From Microbacterium yannicii (GTDB lineage: Bacteria > Actinomycetota > Actinomycetes > Actinomycetales > Microbacteriaceae), in the NCBI RefSeq assembly GCF_024055635.1, contig NZ_JAMXMB010000042.1, positions 1 through 64,000 on the forward strand: 64,000 nt of DNA. The letters run 5' to 3'. Position 1 is the first letter of the stretch. The number at the start of each line of letters is the position of its first letter. Under the pieces are notes generated by a model. The model did not search any database, had not been told where the DNA came from, and saw nothing but the letters and a program-made list of their open reading frames with translations. Made by a program: the position numbers and the translations under genes. Below are positions 27,925 to 35,427 of the stretch, in pieces.

Positions 27925-28829
27925 CGCTCGCTCCCGACACGACACCCGGACTGCTCGCGGGGACGCTCGACCTTCCCGGTGGGCCCCTCGATCTCTCGCA
28001 GCACATCGCCGTGATGGCGATCGTGAACCGCACGCCCGATTCCTTCTACGATCGCGGTGCCACCTTCGCACTCGATGCCGCGGTCGCCGCGGGCGTCGCC
28101 GCCGTCGAGGCGGGCGCCGAGATCGTCGATGTGGGCGGCGTCAAGTTCGCACCCGGCCCGCCGGTGCCGGTGGAGGAGGAGATCGCGCGGGTCGTGCCGG
28201 TCGTGCGCGAGCTCGCGCCGATCGCGCGGGTCAGCGTCGACACGTTCCATCCGGAGGTCGCACGCGCGGCGATCGAGGCGGGGGCGGCGATCATCAACGA
28301 CACCACGGGGCTGCATGATCCCGCGATGGCGGACGTTATCGCGCGCGGCGGTGCCGGCGTGGTCATCGCCCACAGCCTCGCGGCGCCCCGCACGCCGCAT
28401 CCGCTCCCGCGCTACGGCGACGTGGTCGGCGACGTGGCGGCTTTCCTCGCCGCGCGGCGCGACCTCGCGCTCTCGCACGGCGTGCCGGGCGATCGCATCG
28501 TGCTCGACCCGGGTCACGACCTCAACAAGAGCACACGCCAGACGCTGGAGCTCACACGCCGGCTCGGCGAGCTCTCCGTGCTCGGCGCCCCGCTGCTCGT
28601 CGCCCTGTCGAACAAGGACTTCGTGGGTGAGACGCTCGACCGCGCGCGAGGCGATCGCCTCTCGGGCTCGCTCGCCGCCGCGGTGTTCTGCGTGCTGCAG
28701 GGGGCTCGCATCGTGCGCGCTCACAACGTGGGCGAGACCGTCGACGCGATGCGCATGGTGGAGGCGATGCTCGGCTGGCGCGATCCCGCGTACGAGCTCC
28801 ACAACGCGCGCGCCGAGGGGAACGAGTGA
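27921..28829 (+). CDS. folP: Dihydropteroate synthase
   Basis: The 302-residue TIM barrel condenses hydroxymethyl-dihydropterin pyrophosphate with p-aminobenzoate. Motifs: MAIVNRTPDSFYDRG (pterin/PPi loop), AEIVDVGGVKFAPG, VSVDTFHPEVARAAIEAGA, IINDTTG and the C-terminal VRAHNVGETVDAMRM. The usual DVGGESTRPG loop is here DVGGVKFAPG, so the second loop near the p-aminobenzoate/sulfonamide site deviates from the common Ser-Thr-Arg-Pro form. GTG start overlaps the reductase stop (GTGA). Confidence 0.92.
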   Translation: MTLAPDTTPGLLAGTLDLPGGPLDLSQHIAVMAIVNRTPDSFYDRGATFALDAAVAAGVAAVEAGAEIVDVGGVKFAPGPPVPVEEEIARVVPVVRELAPIARVSVDTFHPEVARAAIEAGAAIINDTTGLHDPAMADVIARGGAGVVIAHSLAAPRTPHPLPRYGDVVGDVAAFLAARRDLALSHGVPGDRIVLDPGHDLNKSTRQTLELTRRLGELSVLGAPLLVALSNKDFVGETLDRARGDRLSGSLAAAVFCVLQGARIVRAHNVGETVDAMRMVEAMLGWRDPAYELHNARAEGNE

Positions 28830-29536
28830 TGCCGACCCGTCAGGAACTCTTCGCGGCGTACGAGCTGCCCGGCCGCGCGGGGTCGCACGTGCGCATGAAC
28901 TTCGTCTCGAGCGCGGATGGCGCCGTGACGCTCGGCGGGCGCAGCGGCGCCCTCGGCGGCGGCACCGACCGCGCCGTCATGCAGGTGCTGCGCACCATGG
29001 CCGACGTCGTGCTCGTCGGTGCCGGCACGGTGCGCGCCGAGGGCTATGGGGGACTCCGGGTCGATGTCGACGACGTTCGGTGGCGACAGGCGAGAGACCT
29101 CGACGACCAGCCGGTGATCGCCGTGGTGAGCGGCCGATTGCAGCTGGACCCGGGCGATGCGGTCTTCGCCGACGCCGTGCGCCGCCCCGTGATCGTGACG
29201 ACGGATGCCGCGGCCGCCGCCCGCGGCAGGCTCTTCGATTCCGTGGCCGATGTGATCGCGTGCGGCGACCAGGAGGTCGACCTCGCCGCGATGCTCGACG
29301 AGTTCACGCGCCGCGGCTGGACCCGGGTGCTATGCGAGGGCGGGCCGCACCTCTTCGGCGATCTGCTCGATGCCGGACTTGTCGCCGAGGTGTGTCTCAC
29401 GCTGGCTCCCCGATTCGTGGGCGGGGACGCGGGACGCATCGCACAGGGCGCGGGGGAGTCCGACCGACGGTTCGCACTCGCGGGCGTCGTGACCGACGAC
29501 GAGGGGTTCGTCTTCTTGCGCTACACGGCGCGCTAG
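28829..29536 (+). CDS. RibD C-terminal-domain reductase (pyrimidine reductase family)
   Basis: The 235-residue protein has the dihydrofolate-reductase-like RibD_C fold: MNFVSSADGAVTLGGRSGAL at the N-terminus, VLVGAGTVRAEGYG for NADPH, and VLCEGGPHLFGDLLDAGLVAE. Relatives reduce the ribosyl-amino pyrimidine of riboflavin synthesis or act as DHFR-like pterin reductases; no deaminase domain is fused. ATG 28829 overlaps the folP stop (TGATG); an in-frame GTG one codon earlier is also possible. Its place after folE and folP favours a pterin or folate substrate, but this is inference. Confidence 0.85.
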   Translation: MPTRQELFAAYELPGRAGSHVRMNFVSSADGAVTLGGRSGALGGGTDRAVMQVLRTMADVVLVGAGTVRAEGYGGLRVDVDDVRWRQARDLDDQPVIAVVSGRLQLDPGDAVFADAVRRPVIVTTDAAAAARGRLFDSVADVIACGDQEVDLAAMLDEFTRRGWTRVLCEGGPHLFGDLLDAGLVAEVCLTLAPRFVGGDAGRIAQGAGESDRRFALAGVVTDDEGFVFLRYTAR

Positions 29537-29576
29537 GTGGCCGGCGTCTCGTCCACGCGCTCGAGAGGGGACGGCC

Positions 29577-29954
29577 CTACGACGCGGTCGAGCCGGCAGG
29601 GTCGTGCGACCACACGGCGAGCTCGTTGCCCGCCGGATCCACGAAGTGGAAGCGGCGTCCGCCCGGGAAGCCGTAGATGTCGTGGCGGATCGTGCCGCCC
29701 GACTCGGCGACACGGGCCCGCGCCGCCTCGAGATCGTCGACGAACAGGACCGGGAGCGCCGCTGCCTGCTGCGTCGAATCAGCCGACCCGTTGAGACCGA
29801 ACGCCACACCGCTGTCGGATGTGTCGGCGTACCCGTCACCGTACGAGGTGAAGGTCCAGCCGAACGCGGATTCGTAGAATTCGCGCGCAGCCGTCAGCGC
29901 GGCCGGGTCGGCGGCGGGCAGTTCGACGAGATCGATGCGATTGTTCTCGGGCAT
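29577..29954 (-). CDS. VOC (glyoxalase/dioxygenase superfamily) protein
   Basis: A 125-residue single VOC domain of two beta-alpha-beta-beta-beta units, with AREFYESAFGWTF near residue 23 and the conserved end FVDPAGNELAVW. Function cannot be assigned; relatives include antibiotic-binding and glyoxalase-like proteins. Convergent with the RibD-like gene, 40 bases apart. Confidence 0.87.
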   Translation of the reverse strand: MPENNRIDLVELPAADPAALTAAREFYESAFGWTFTSYGDGYADTSDSGVAFGLNGSADSTQQAAALPVLFVDDLEAARARVAESGGTIRHDIYGFPGGRRFHFVDPAGNELAVWSHDPAGSTAS

Positions 29955-30013
29955 GGGTCTGGTCTACCGGATGCCTCCGACAGCGTCCAGACGCGGCATC
30001 CGGACGCCGCTCG

Positions 30014-31669
30014 TCAGGCGGCCAACGAGTGGGCGTCGAGGATCGTGTAGGCGTATCCCTGCTCGGCGAGGAACCGCTGGCGATTCTGAGCGAAGTCCTG
30101 GTCGACCGTGTCGCGGGCGATCAGGGTGTAGAAGCTGGCCGTGTGGTTCGACTGCTTGGGGCGGAGCAGGCGTCCGAGGCGCTGCGCCTCCTCCTGGCGC
30201 GAGCCGAAGGAGCCCGAGACCTGGATGGCGACGGATGCCTCGGGCAGATCGATCGAGAAGTTCGCGACCTTCGACACGACGAGCACCGAGATCTCGCCCA
30301 CGCGGAACGCCTGGTACAGCACCTCGCGCTCGTCCACCGGCGTCGCACCGGTGATCTTGGGGGCGTTCAGCGCCTCGGCGAGCACGTCGATCTGGTCGAG
30401 GTACTGGCCGATGATGAGGATGCGCTCGCCTTCGTGACGCGCCACCAGGTCGCGGACGACCCCGATCTTGGCGGGCGCCGTCGCCGCGAGGCGGTAGCGC
30501 TCGTCGTCGGCTGCGGCGGCGTATTCCAGGCGGTCGCCGGCGGGCAGGTCGACGCGCACCTCGTAGCAGACCGCGGGCGAGATGAAGCCCTGCGCCTCGA
30601 TCTCCTTCCACGGCGCATCGAATCGCTTGGGACCGATGAGGCTGAAGACGTCGCCTTCGCGGCCGTCCTCGCGCACGAGCGTCGCGGTGAGCCCGAGCCG
30701 CCGCCGCGCCTGCAGGTCGGCCGTGAGCTTGAACACCGGCGCCGGAAGCAGGTGCACCTCGTCGTACACGATGAGGCCCCAGTCGAGGGCGTCCAGCAGC
30801 GCGAGGTGGGCGTACTCGCCCTTCCGCTTGGCGGTGAGGATCTGGTACGTGGCGATGGTGACCGGCCTGATCTCCTTGGCCTGACCGGAGTACTCGCCGA
30901 TCTCCTCGGCGGTCAGCGACGTGCGCTTGAGGAGTTCGTCGCGCCACTGCCGCGCGCTCACCGTGTTCGTCACCAGGATGAGCGTCGTGGTCTTGGTGTC
31001 GGCCATCGCCGCCGCCCCGACCAGCGTCTTGCCGGCGCCACAGGGCAGCACGACGACGCCCGATCCGCCCTGCGTGAAGATGTCGACTGCCTGCCGCTGG
31101 TAGGGCCGCAGGTGCCAGCCGTTCTCGGCGAGGTCGATCGGGTGCGGGGTGCCGGGCGTGTAGCCTGCGAGATCCTCGGCAGGCCAGCCGATCTTCAGCA
31201 GCTCCTGCTTGATGTGGCCGCGTGCCCACGCGTCGATGATGAACGCGTCGGAGGAGAGGCGGCCGATCAGCAGCGGCTGGATGCGCTTGTTCCTCGACAC
31301 TTCCGCGAGCACCGCGGCATCCGTCGACCGCAGGATCAGCTCGCCGTCGCCGCCTTTGTCGGCACCGTTGCGCTCGATCACGAGGCGGCCGTAGCGGCCG
31401 ACGGTCTCGGAGATGTCGATCGACACCGACGGGGGAACCGGGAACCGCGACCACCGTTCGAGCGTCGCCAGCATGTCGTCGGCACCGTGGCCCGCGGCGC
31501 GGGCGTTCCACAGTCCCAGCCGCGTGATGCGGTACGTGTGGATGTGCTCGGGGGCGCGTTCGAGCTCGGCGAAGATCGCGAGTTCGTGCCGCGCGCTCTC
31601 CGCATCGGGGTGCGCGACCTCGAGGAGAACCGTGCGGTCGCTCTGGACGATGAGGGGGCCGTCAGCCAT
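30014..31669 (-). CDS. XPB/Ssl2-type DNA repair helicase
   Basis: A 551-residue superfamily 2 3'-5' helicase of the bacterial XPB type. The N-terminal damage-recognition domain (about 1-140) precedes helicase domain 1 with Walker A LPCGAGKT (Lys214), the DEVH box (303-306) and GLTATLVREDGREGDVF, then domain 2 with the QVSGSFGSRQEEAQRLGR motif VI. ATG 31669 with a TAGACT -10-like element eight bases upstream. It lies downstream of a helicase-associated partner gene, the usual actinobacterial arrangement. Proposed roles are nucleotide-excision or transcription-coupled repair. Confidence 0.95.
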   Translation of the reverse strand: MADGPLIVQSDRTVLLEVAHPDAESARHELAIFAELERAPEHIHTYRITRLGLWNARAAGHGADDMLATLERWSRFPVPPSVSIDISETVGRYGRLVIERNGADKGGDGELILRSTDAAVLAEVSRNKRIQPLLIGRLSSDAFIIDAWARGHIKQELLKIGWPAEDLAGYTPGTPHPIDLAENGWHLRPYQRQAVDIFTQGGSGVVVLPCGAGKTLVGAAAMADTKTTTLILVTNTVSARQWRDELLKRTSLTAEEIGEYSGQAKEIRPVTIATYQILTAKRKGEYAHLALLDALDWGLIVYDEVHLLPAPVFKLTADLQARRRLGLTATLVREDGREGDVFSLIGPKRFDAPWKEIEAQGFISPAVCYEVRVDLPAGDRLEYAAAADDERYRLAATAPAKIGVVRDLVARHEGERILIIGQYLDQIDVLAEALNAPKITGATPVDEREVLYQAFRVGEISVLVVSKVANFSIDLPEASVAIQVSGSFGSRQEEAQRLGRLLRPKQSNHTASFYTLIARDTVDQDFAQNRQRFLAEQGYAYTILDAHSLAA

Positions 31670-31858
31670 AACGTGCCAGTCTACCGGCGCTCGCTGGGAC
31701 GAGGTTCGCCCGGCGTGTCCCGGCGGGCGTCACGGCGCCGCGGTTCGTCGAGACAAGGCATTCGCGCCGAAACGCGGGGCGACGTCCTGGGTCTCGGCGC
31801 GATTCCCCGGTCTCGCGGTACGGCGGGCGGGGCGGCGCGGGGAGCGGATGCCGGGAGC

Positions 31859-33580
31859 TCAGGCGGCGCCGACGCTCACGATGCTCGACACGGGGAGCGT
31901 CCGTTCGATGTCGGCGGCGCGGTCGCGGCCGCGCAGGCGTCCGCCGCCGAGGCCGGCGGCCTCCAGCGTGAACGAGCGCTCCGACCCGTCGGGCATGCGG
32001 ACGACCACCACGATCTCGGCGCGCGCGCGCACCGCCTGCTCGAGCTCGCGTTCGAGCCAGCCCGCCTCGCCCTGCGTGCCGTGGCCGCCTCGCAGCGTGC
32101 GGATCAGGCGCGCGTAAGTGACCTCCGGAGTGGCCGCGGGCACGGAGGGCGCGACGGCGGCGCGGCGGTGGACGGACTCGGCAGCTCCCGTCGCGTCGAG
32201 GGCGACGACCGGGTACCGCGCGTCCGCGAGGCTCCAGTACACGGCGTCGCGCGCGACCCGCGAGGTGAGGATGCCGCCGTCGGCGATGAGTCCGAGCGGA
32301 CGCAGCGCCTGGTCGATCGCGATCGCATCGAGCAGGCCGGCATCGGTGCTCTCGACGCGTGTGCGACCCGTGGCGTCGTCGGTGCTCACGCGCACCAGGC
32401 CGTAGCGTGCGGCGGTGCTCTCGATGAGGTAGTCGAGCGGCTGTGGGATGCCGGTGAGGGACAGCTCCGCGAGGAACGCGCGCATGGATGCCGCGGTCTC
32501 ACCCTCCGTCATGCCGGCGCCGACAGACGCCGCGGTGAACCGGTACGTCGATGCCTGCGCGCGGGACTCCCGCACGGCGATGGACCGCAGTCGAAGGTCG
32601 AGGGCAGGTGCGAGGGGGCCGGGAGCGATCGCGGTCAGATCGGCCTGCAGGTACACGCGGTCGATCTCGGCGGGCAGGTAGTCGGCCATCGTGGCGGCGT
32701 CGGCCGGCTCCCCGGCGCGCAGCGCGGCGGTCCACGGGAACTCGCCGGCGGAACTGTCGGGTCCGAACAGTCCCCAGCGCACGCCGATGCTGCGCAGTCG
32801 TGCGGCGCGAACGGGCCACTCGGGATCGAGCGGGTAGATGTCGGGCCAGGCGTCAGGCACGACGAAGCCGTGTGCCGGCGTGCGCAGGCCATCCGGAAGC
32901 CCCGCGCGGAACCCCTCGGCGATCGTCTCCCAGCGCTGCGGCGTCGGGGCCTCCAGCCATCGCTCGCCCGCCAGGGTGGCGGTCCACTCGCGCTCGCGGG
33001 CGTCGGCGAGCCCCGCATCGGCCGCGGAGGCGAGCAGATCCTCGAGATCGTCGGCGACATCGATGGCCCCGGCATCCGTCAGGCGCCGTCGGTCCACCGC
33101 GCTGACCGGCCCCGCACCGGTGCGCGCGAGCGGGGTGTGCAGGCATGCCAGCAGGATGTCGGCGAGCGAGCCCGCGGTTGTGAATGCTCGCTCGGCGGCC
33201 GCGGCGGCCGCACGCGGCTCCGCAGGCGCGGGCTCGGCGGGTGGCGCCGGCGGGCGGAAGGCGTCGGGGGCCGCGGCAGCTGCGGCGGCGACCCGCTCGG
33301 CGACGGCCGTGTAGGGGACGCCGTCCGCATCGACCAGCGCCAGCTCCGAGGGCCGGCCGTCGAGCGAGCCTGCTGCGCGGTGGAGGGCGATGAGGTCGCG
33401 TCGGTCGAGGTGCGTCAGTGCGCGGTCGATCGAGGCGGGGTCGAGGAGCGCTTCGGCGGCGTCGAAGAAGTCGTGCCAGCCGCTCTGCGCAGAGACGCCG
33501 CGCGCCGCGAGCGTCCGTGCCAGCGCGGCGTCACCGAGCTCGGCGAGCCGCGTCGCGAGGGCGCGCGCGTCGGAGACCAC
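31859..33580 (-). CDS. Helicase-associated protein, partner of XPB
   Basis: A 573-residue protein of the helicase-associated family that sits upstream of XPB genes in actinobacteria. A helical, winged-helix-like N-terminal half (LADILLACLHTPLARTGAGPVSAVDRRRLT) contains an Ala/Pro-rich linker near residues 110-145; the C-terminal half (from about 330, DYLPAEIDRVYLQADLTAIAPGPL) matches the helicase_C_3/XPB N-terminal-like domain. No ATPase motifs. GTG 33580 follows GGGGAGG; an in-frame start further upstream is not protein-like. It begins five bases after the small membrane gene. Confidence 0.88.
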   Translation of the reverse strand: MVSDARALATRLAELGDAALARTLAARGVSAQSGWHDFFDAAEALLDPASIDRALTHLDRRDLIALHRAAGSLDGRPSELALVDADGVPYTAVAERVAAAAAAAPDAFRPPAPPAEPAPAEPRAAAAAAERAFTTAGSLADILLACLHTPLARTGAGPVSAVDRRRLTDAGAIDVADDLEDLLASAADAGLADAREREWTATLAGERWLEAPTPQRWETIAEGFRAGLPDGLRTPAHGFVVPDAWPDIYPLDPEWPVRAARLRSIGVRWGLFGPDSSAGEFPWTAALRAGEPADAATMADYLPAEIDRVYLQADLTAIAPGPLAPALDLRLRSIAVRESRAQASTYRFTAASVGAGMTEGETAASMRAFLAELSLTGIPQPLDYLIESTAARYGLVRVSTDDATGRTRVESTDAGLLDAIAIDQALRPLGLIADGGILTSRVARDAVYWSLADARYPVVALDATGAAESVHRRAAVAPSVPAATPEVTYARLIRTLRGGHGTQGEAGWLERELEQAVRARAEIVVVVRMPDGSERSFTLEAAGLGGGRLRGRDRAADIERTLPVSSIVSVGAA

Positions 33581-33585
33581 GCGCG

Positions 33586-33849
33586 TCAGCCTCCCCGGTT
33601 GGCGCGGGCCCTTCGCACGAAGCTCATGATCAGGACCGCGAGCAGCAGTGCGAAAGCCACGAGGGGCGCGATGTACACGAGGACGCCCACGAGAGGCCAC
33701 ACCCCGGTGCTCATATCGGCCCCGGCGGCGGAGGCGATCATGATGGCGAAGAAGCTCACGATGGAGAGCACGAGCAGCCCCAGCGACATGAAGGCCAGGA
33801 TGCGGTCGACGCGGCGCACGGGAACGTCGCCGGCAGGGTTCGTACTCAT
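33586..33849 (-). CDS. Small two-helix membrane protein
   Basis: An 87-residue protein with hydrophobic helices at about residues 18-40 and 50-74 and a basic C-terminus (SFVRRARANRGG). No domain recognised. ATG 33849 has a TAGGCT -10-like element seven bases upstream, suggesting a leaderless start for the three-gene unit with the helicase partner. Function unknown. Confidence 0.75.
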   Translation of the reverse strand: MSTNPAGDVPVRRVDRILAFMSLGLLVLSIVSFFAIMIASAAGADMSTGVWPLVGVLVYIAPLVAFALLLAVLIMSFVRRARANRGG

Positions 33850-33918
33850 CCGCCCCAGCCTACCCGCTGGCGTCCACGAGCCGGTCCGGATGTGCGGCCG
33901 TCCATTAGGCTGGGTGGT

Positions 33919-33942
33919 GGGGTCGGAAGACCCCGCTTTTGT
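33919..33942 (+). promoter_or_regulatory. Terminator-like hairpin in the cold-shock gene leader
   Basis: GGGGTC and GACCCC pair over a GGAA loop (33919-33934) and are followed by GCTTTTG. A TAGGCT -10-like hexamer lies at 33906-33911, so the hairpin would form at the very 5' end of the message, about 60 bases before the cold-shock ATG. It could be an attenuator or a stability element; the T run is short. Confidence 0.5.
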
Positions 33943-33995
33943 CATGCTCTGTTTCGTCGCGATGTTCGCGCGGCGACCGATCCAGCGAGGTTTCG

Positions 33996-34379
33996 ATGCC
34001 CACCGGCAAGGTCAGGTTCTACGACGAGGAGAAGGGGTTCGGCTTCATCACCTCGGAAGACGGTCAGGACGTCTTCCTGCACGCCACGGCCCTGCCCCCC
34101 GGCACGCCCGCACCGAAGGCGGGCACGCGGCTGGAGTACGGCATCGCCGACGGCAAGCGCGGTCCGCAGGCGCTGTCGGTGCGCGTGCTGGAGGCTCCGG
34201 TGAGCCTCGCCAAGCGCTCCCGCAAGCCCGCCGACGACATGGCGATCATCATCGAAGACCTCGTGAAGCTGCTCGACGGCATCGGCGGCGACCTCCGCCA
34301 CGGCCGGTACCCGAGCGGCGCCCACGCCAAGAAGGTCGCCGCCGTGCTGCGCAAGGTGGCTGATGAGCTCGACGCCTGA
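33996..34379 (+). CDS. Cold-shock domain protein with helical C-terminal extension
   Basis: The 127-residue protein has an N-terminal cold-shock domain with KGFGFITS and VFLHATAL, then a charged helical extension (about 72-127) not found in CspA. The S1/CSD core starts GKVRFYDEEKG. Such two-part proteins precede DUF3027 genes in actinobacteria. ATG 33996 follows GCGAGG. The 3' end overlaps the DUF3027 gene by 17 bases, indicating coupling. Confidence 0.9.
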   Translation: MPTGKVRFYDEEKGFGFITSEDGQDVFLHATALPPGTPAPKAGTRLEYGIADGKRGPQALSVRVLEAPVSLAKRSRKPADDMAIIIEDLVKLLDGIGGDLRHGRYPSGAHAKKVAAVLRKVADELDA

Positions 34380-35316
34380 TCCGGCCGATCCTGCCGACGT
34401 CGTCACCGAGGTGGACGGCGAGTCCGCTGCTTCCGTGAAGAACGAGACGGTGACGGATGCCGCCTCCGCCGCGTCGTCGGAAGAGTCCCACGTCCCCGCA
34501 CCCGAGGACGGTGCCGTCGCCGAGACCGATGACGTTGCGCCGGGTGACACCGACGACGTCGATGGCGCGGAGCAGCCCGTCGACACAGGGGACGAGCCCG
34601 CCGACGCCGGTGGCGAGGCGCCTACGGTCTTTGCTGAGCCCGACCCGCAGCTGCTGGCCGCTCACGATCTGGCGCTCGCGGCGCTCCGCGAGATCACGGC
34701 GGCCGTGACGATCGGCGAACCCACCGACTACCGCGTGGAGGCGGGCGGTGTGGTCTCGCTGAGGTTCGCGAACCGGATGCCCGGCTACCCCGGGTGGTTC
34801 TGGACGGTGAGCCTCGCGCGCGTCGAGGACGCGGATCCCACCGTGCTCGAGGTCGAGCTGCTCCCCGGCGACGGCGCACTCCTGGCGCCCGAGTGGGTGC
34901 CGTGGGCCGTGCGGCTCGCGGACTACCACGCCGCGCAGGCGGCGCTGGCCGAGGTCGCGCACGCCGAGGACGACGAGGACCTCGACGAGGACGACGTCGA
35001 CGACGAAGACCTCGACGACGTCGACGATCTCGACGCCTCGGACTTCGACGACGACGGCTCGTCCATCCTCCACGCCGGCGACGTCGACGGAGTCGACATC
35101 GACGAGCTCGCCGAAGACGACGACGACTCGGACGACGAGTCGGATGAGGACGACTCCGACGACGACGAAGACTCGGATGAGGACGACTCGGACGACGACG
35201 ACTCTGATGACGACGACTCTGATGACGACGACTCGGATGAGGACGACGACGATTCCGACGAGGACGACACGGACGACGATGACGACTACTCCGTCGCGGA
35301 GGAAGATCGCGACTGA
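34363..35316 (+). CDS. DUF3027 protein with a long Asp/Ser/Glu tail
   Basis: The 317-residue protein holds one conserved core (about 88-195) recognisable as actinobacterial DUF3027 (YRVEAGGVVSLRFANRMPGYPGWFWTVSL and LLPGDGALLAPEWVPWA). An acidic disordered head precedes it, and residues from about 203 to the end are almost entirely Asp, Glu and Ser, making the protein extremely acidic. Function unknown; coupling to a cold-shock protein hints at RNA or ribosome work, and an acidic tail could be a nucleic-acid mimic. Tail DNA is repetitive. Confidence 0.87.
   Translation: MSSTPDPADPADVVTEVDGESAASVKNETVTDAASAASSEESHVPAPEDGAVAETDDVAPGDTDDVDGAEQPVDTGDEPADAGGEAPTVFAEPDPQLLAAHDLALAALREITAAVTIGEPTDYRVEAGGVVSLRFANRMPGYPGWFWTVSLARVEDADPTVLEVELLPGDGALLAPEWVPWAVRLADYHAAQAALAEVAHAEDDEDLDEDDVDDEDLDDVDDLDASDFDDDGSSILHAGDVDGVDIDELAEDDDDSDDESDEDDSDDDEDSDEDDSDDDDSDDDDSDDDDSDEDDDDSDEDDTDDDDDYSVAEEDRD
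34966..35290 (+). repeat. Low-complexity GAC/GAT/TCG repeat encoding an acidic tail
   Basis: About 325 bases of imperfect trinucleotide-based repeats (GAC, GAG, GAT, TCG) encode Asp-Asp-Ser and related tripeptides. The densest part, 35140-35285, alternates GACGACGACTCGGATGAG-type units. Such tracts are prone to length change by slippage. Confidence 0.8.
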
Positions 35317-35370
35317 GCAGACGGCTCGCCGGTACTGACGCGCCTCCGCCTCAACGACGTCGCCGGAACC

Positions 35371-35420
35371 GCGAAAGGGCAGATTCCGCAGCTCAGCGCC
35401 GCGGAGGTCTGCCCTTTCGC
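35371..35420. terminator. Convergent hairpin sharing the GAAAGGG...TTCCGC motif
   Basis: Arms 35371-35389 and 35401-35420 pair with one bulged base between the convergent DUF3027 and GH3 genes. The arm GCGAAAGGG plus TTCCGC and the flanking CGGAAC/GTTCCG repeat the design seen at 10228-10276. Confidence 0.75.
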
Positions 35421-35427
35421 GTTCCGA

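Noticed and set aside
30029..34363. A 1,444-codon open frame on the plus strand
   Set aside because: It lies antisense to the XPB helicase and its partner, both with clear domains; long antisense frames are expected at this GC content. Its residues are Arg/Gly/Val-rich with no motifs.
34923..35270. A Ser-rich frame of about 115 codons on the minus strand
   Set aside because: It is the complement of the DUF3027 Asp/Ser/Glu repeat (GAC/GAT reading as Ser), not a gene.
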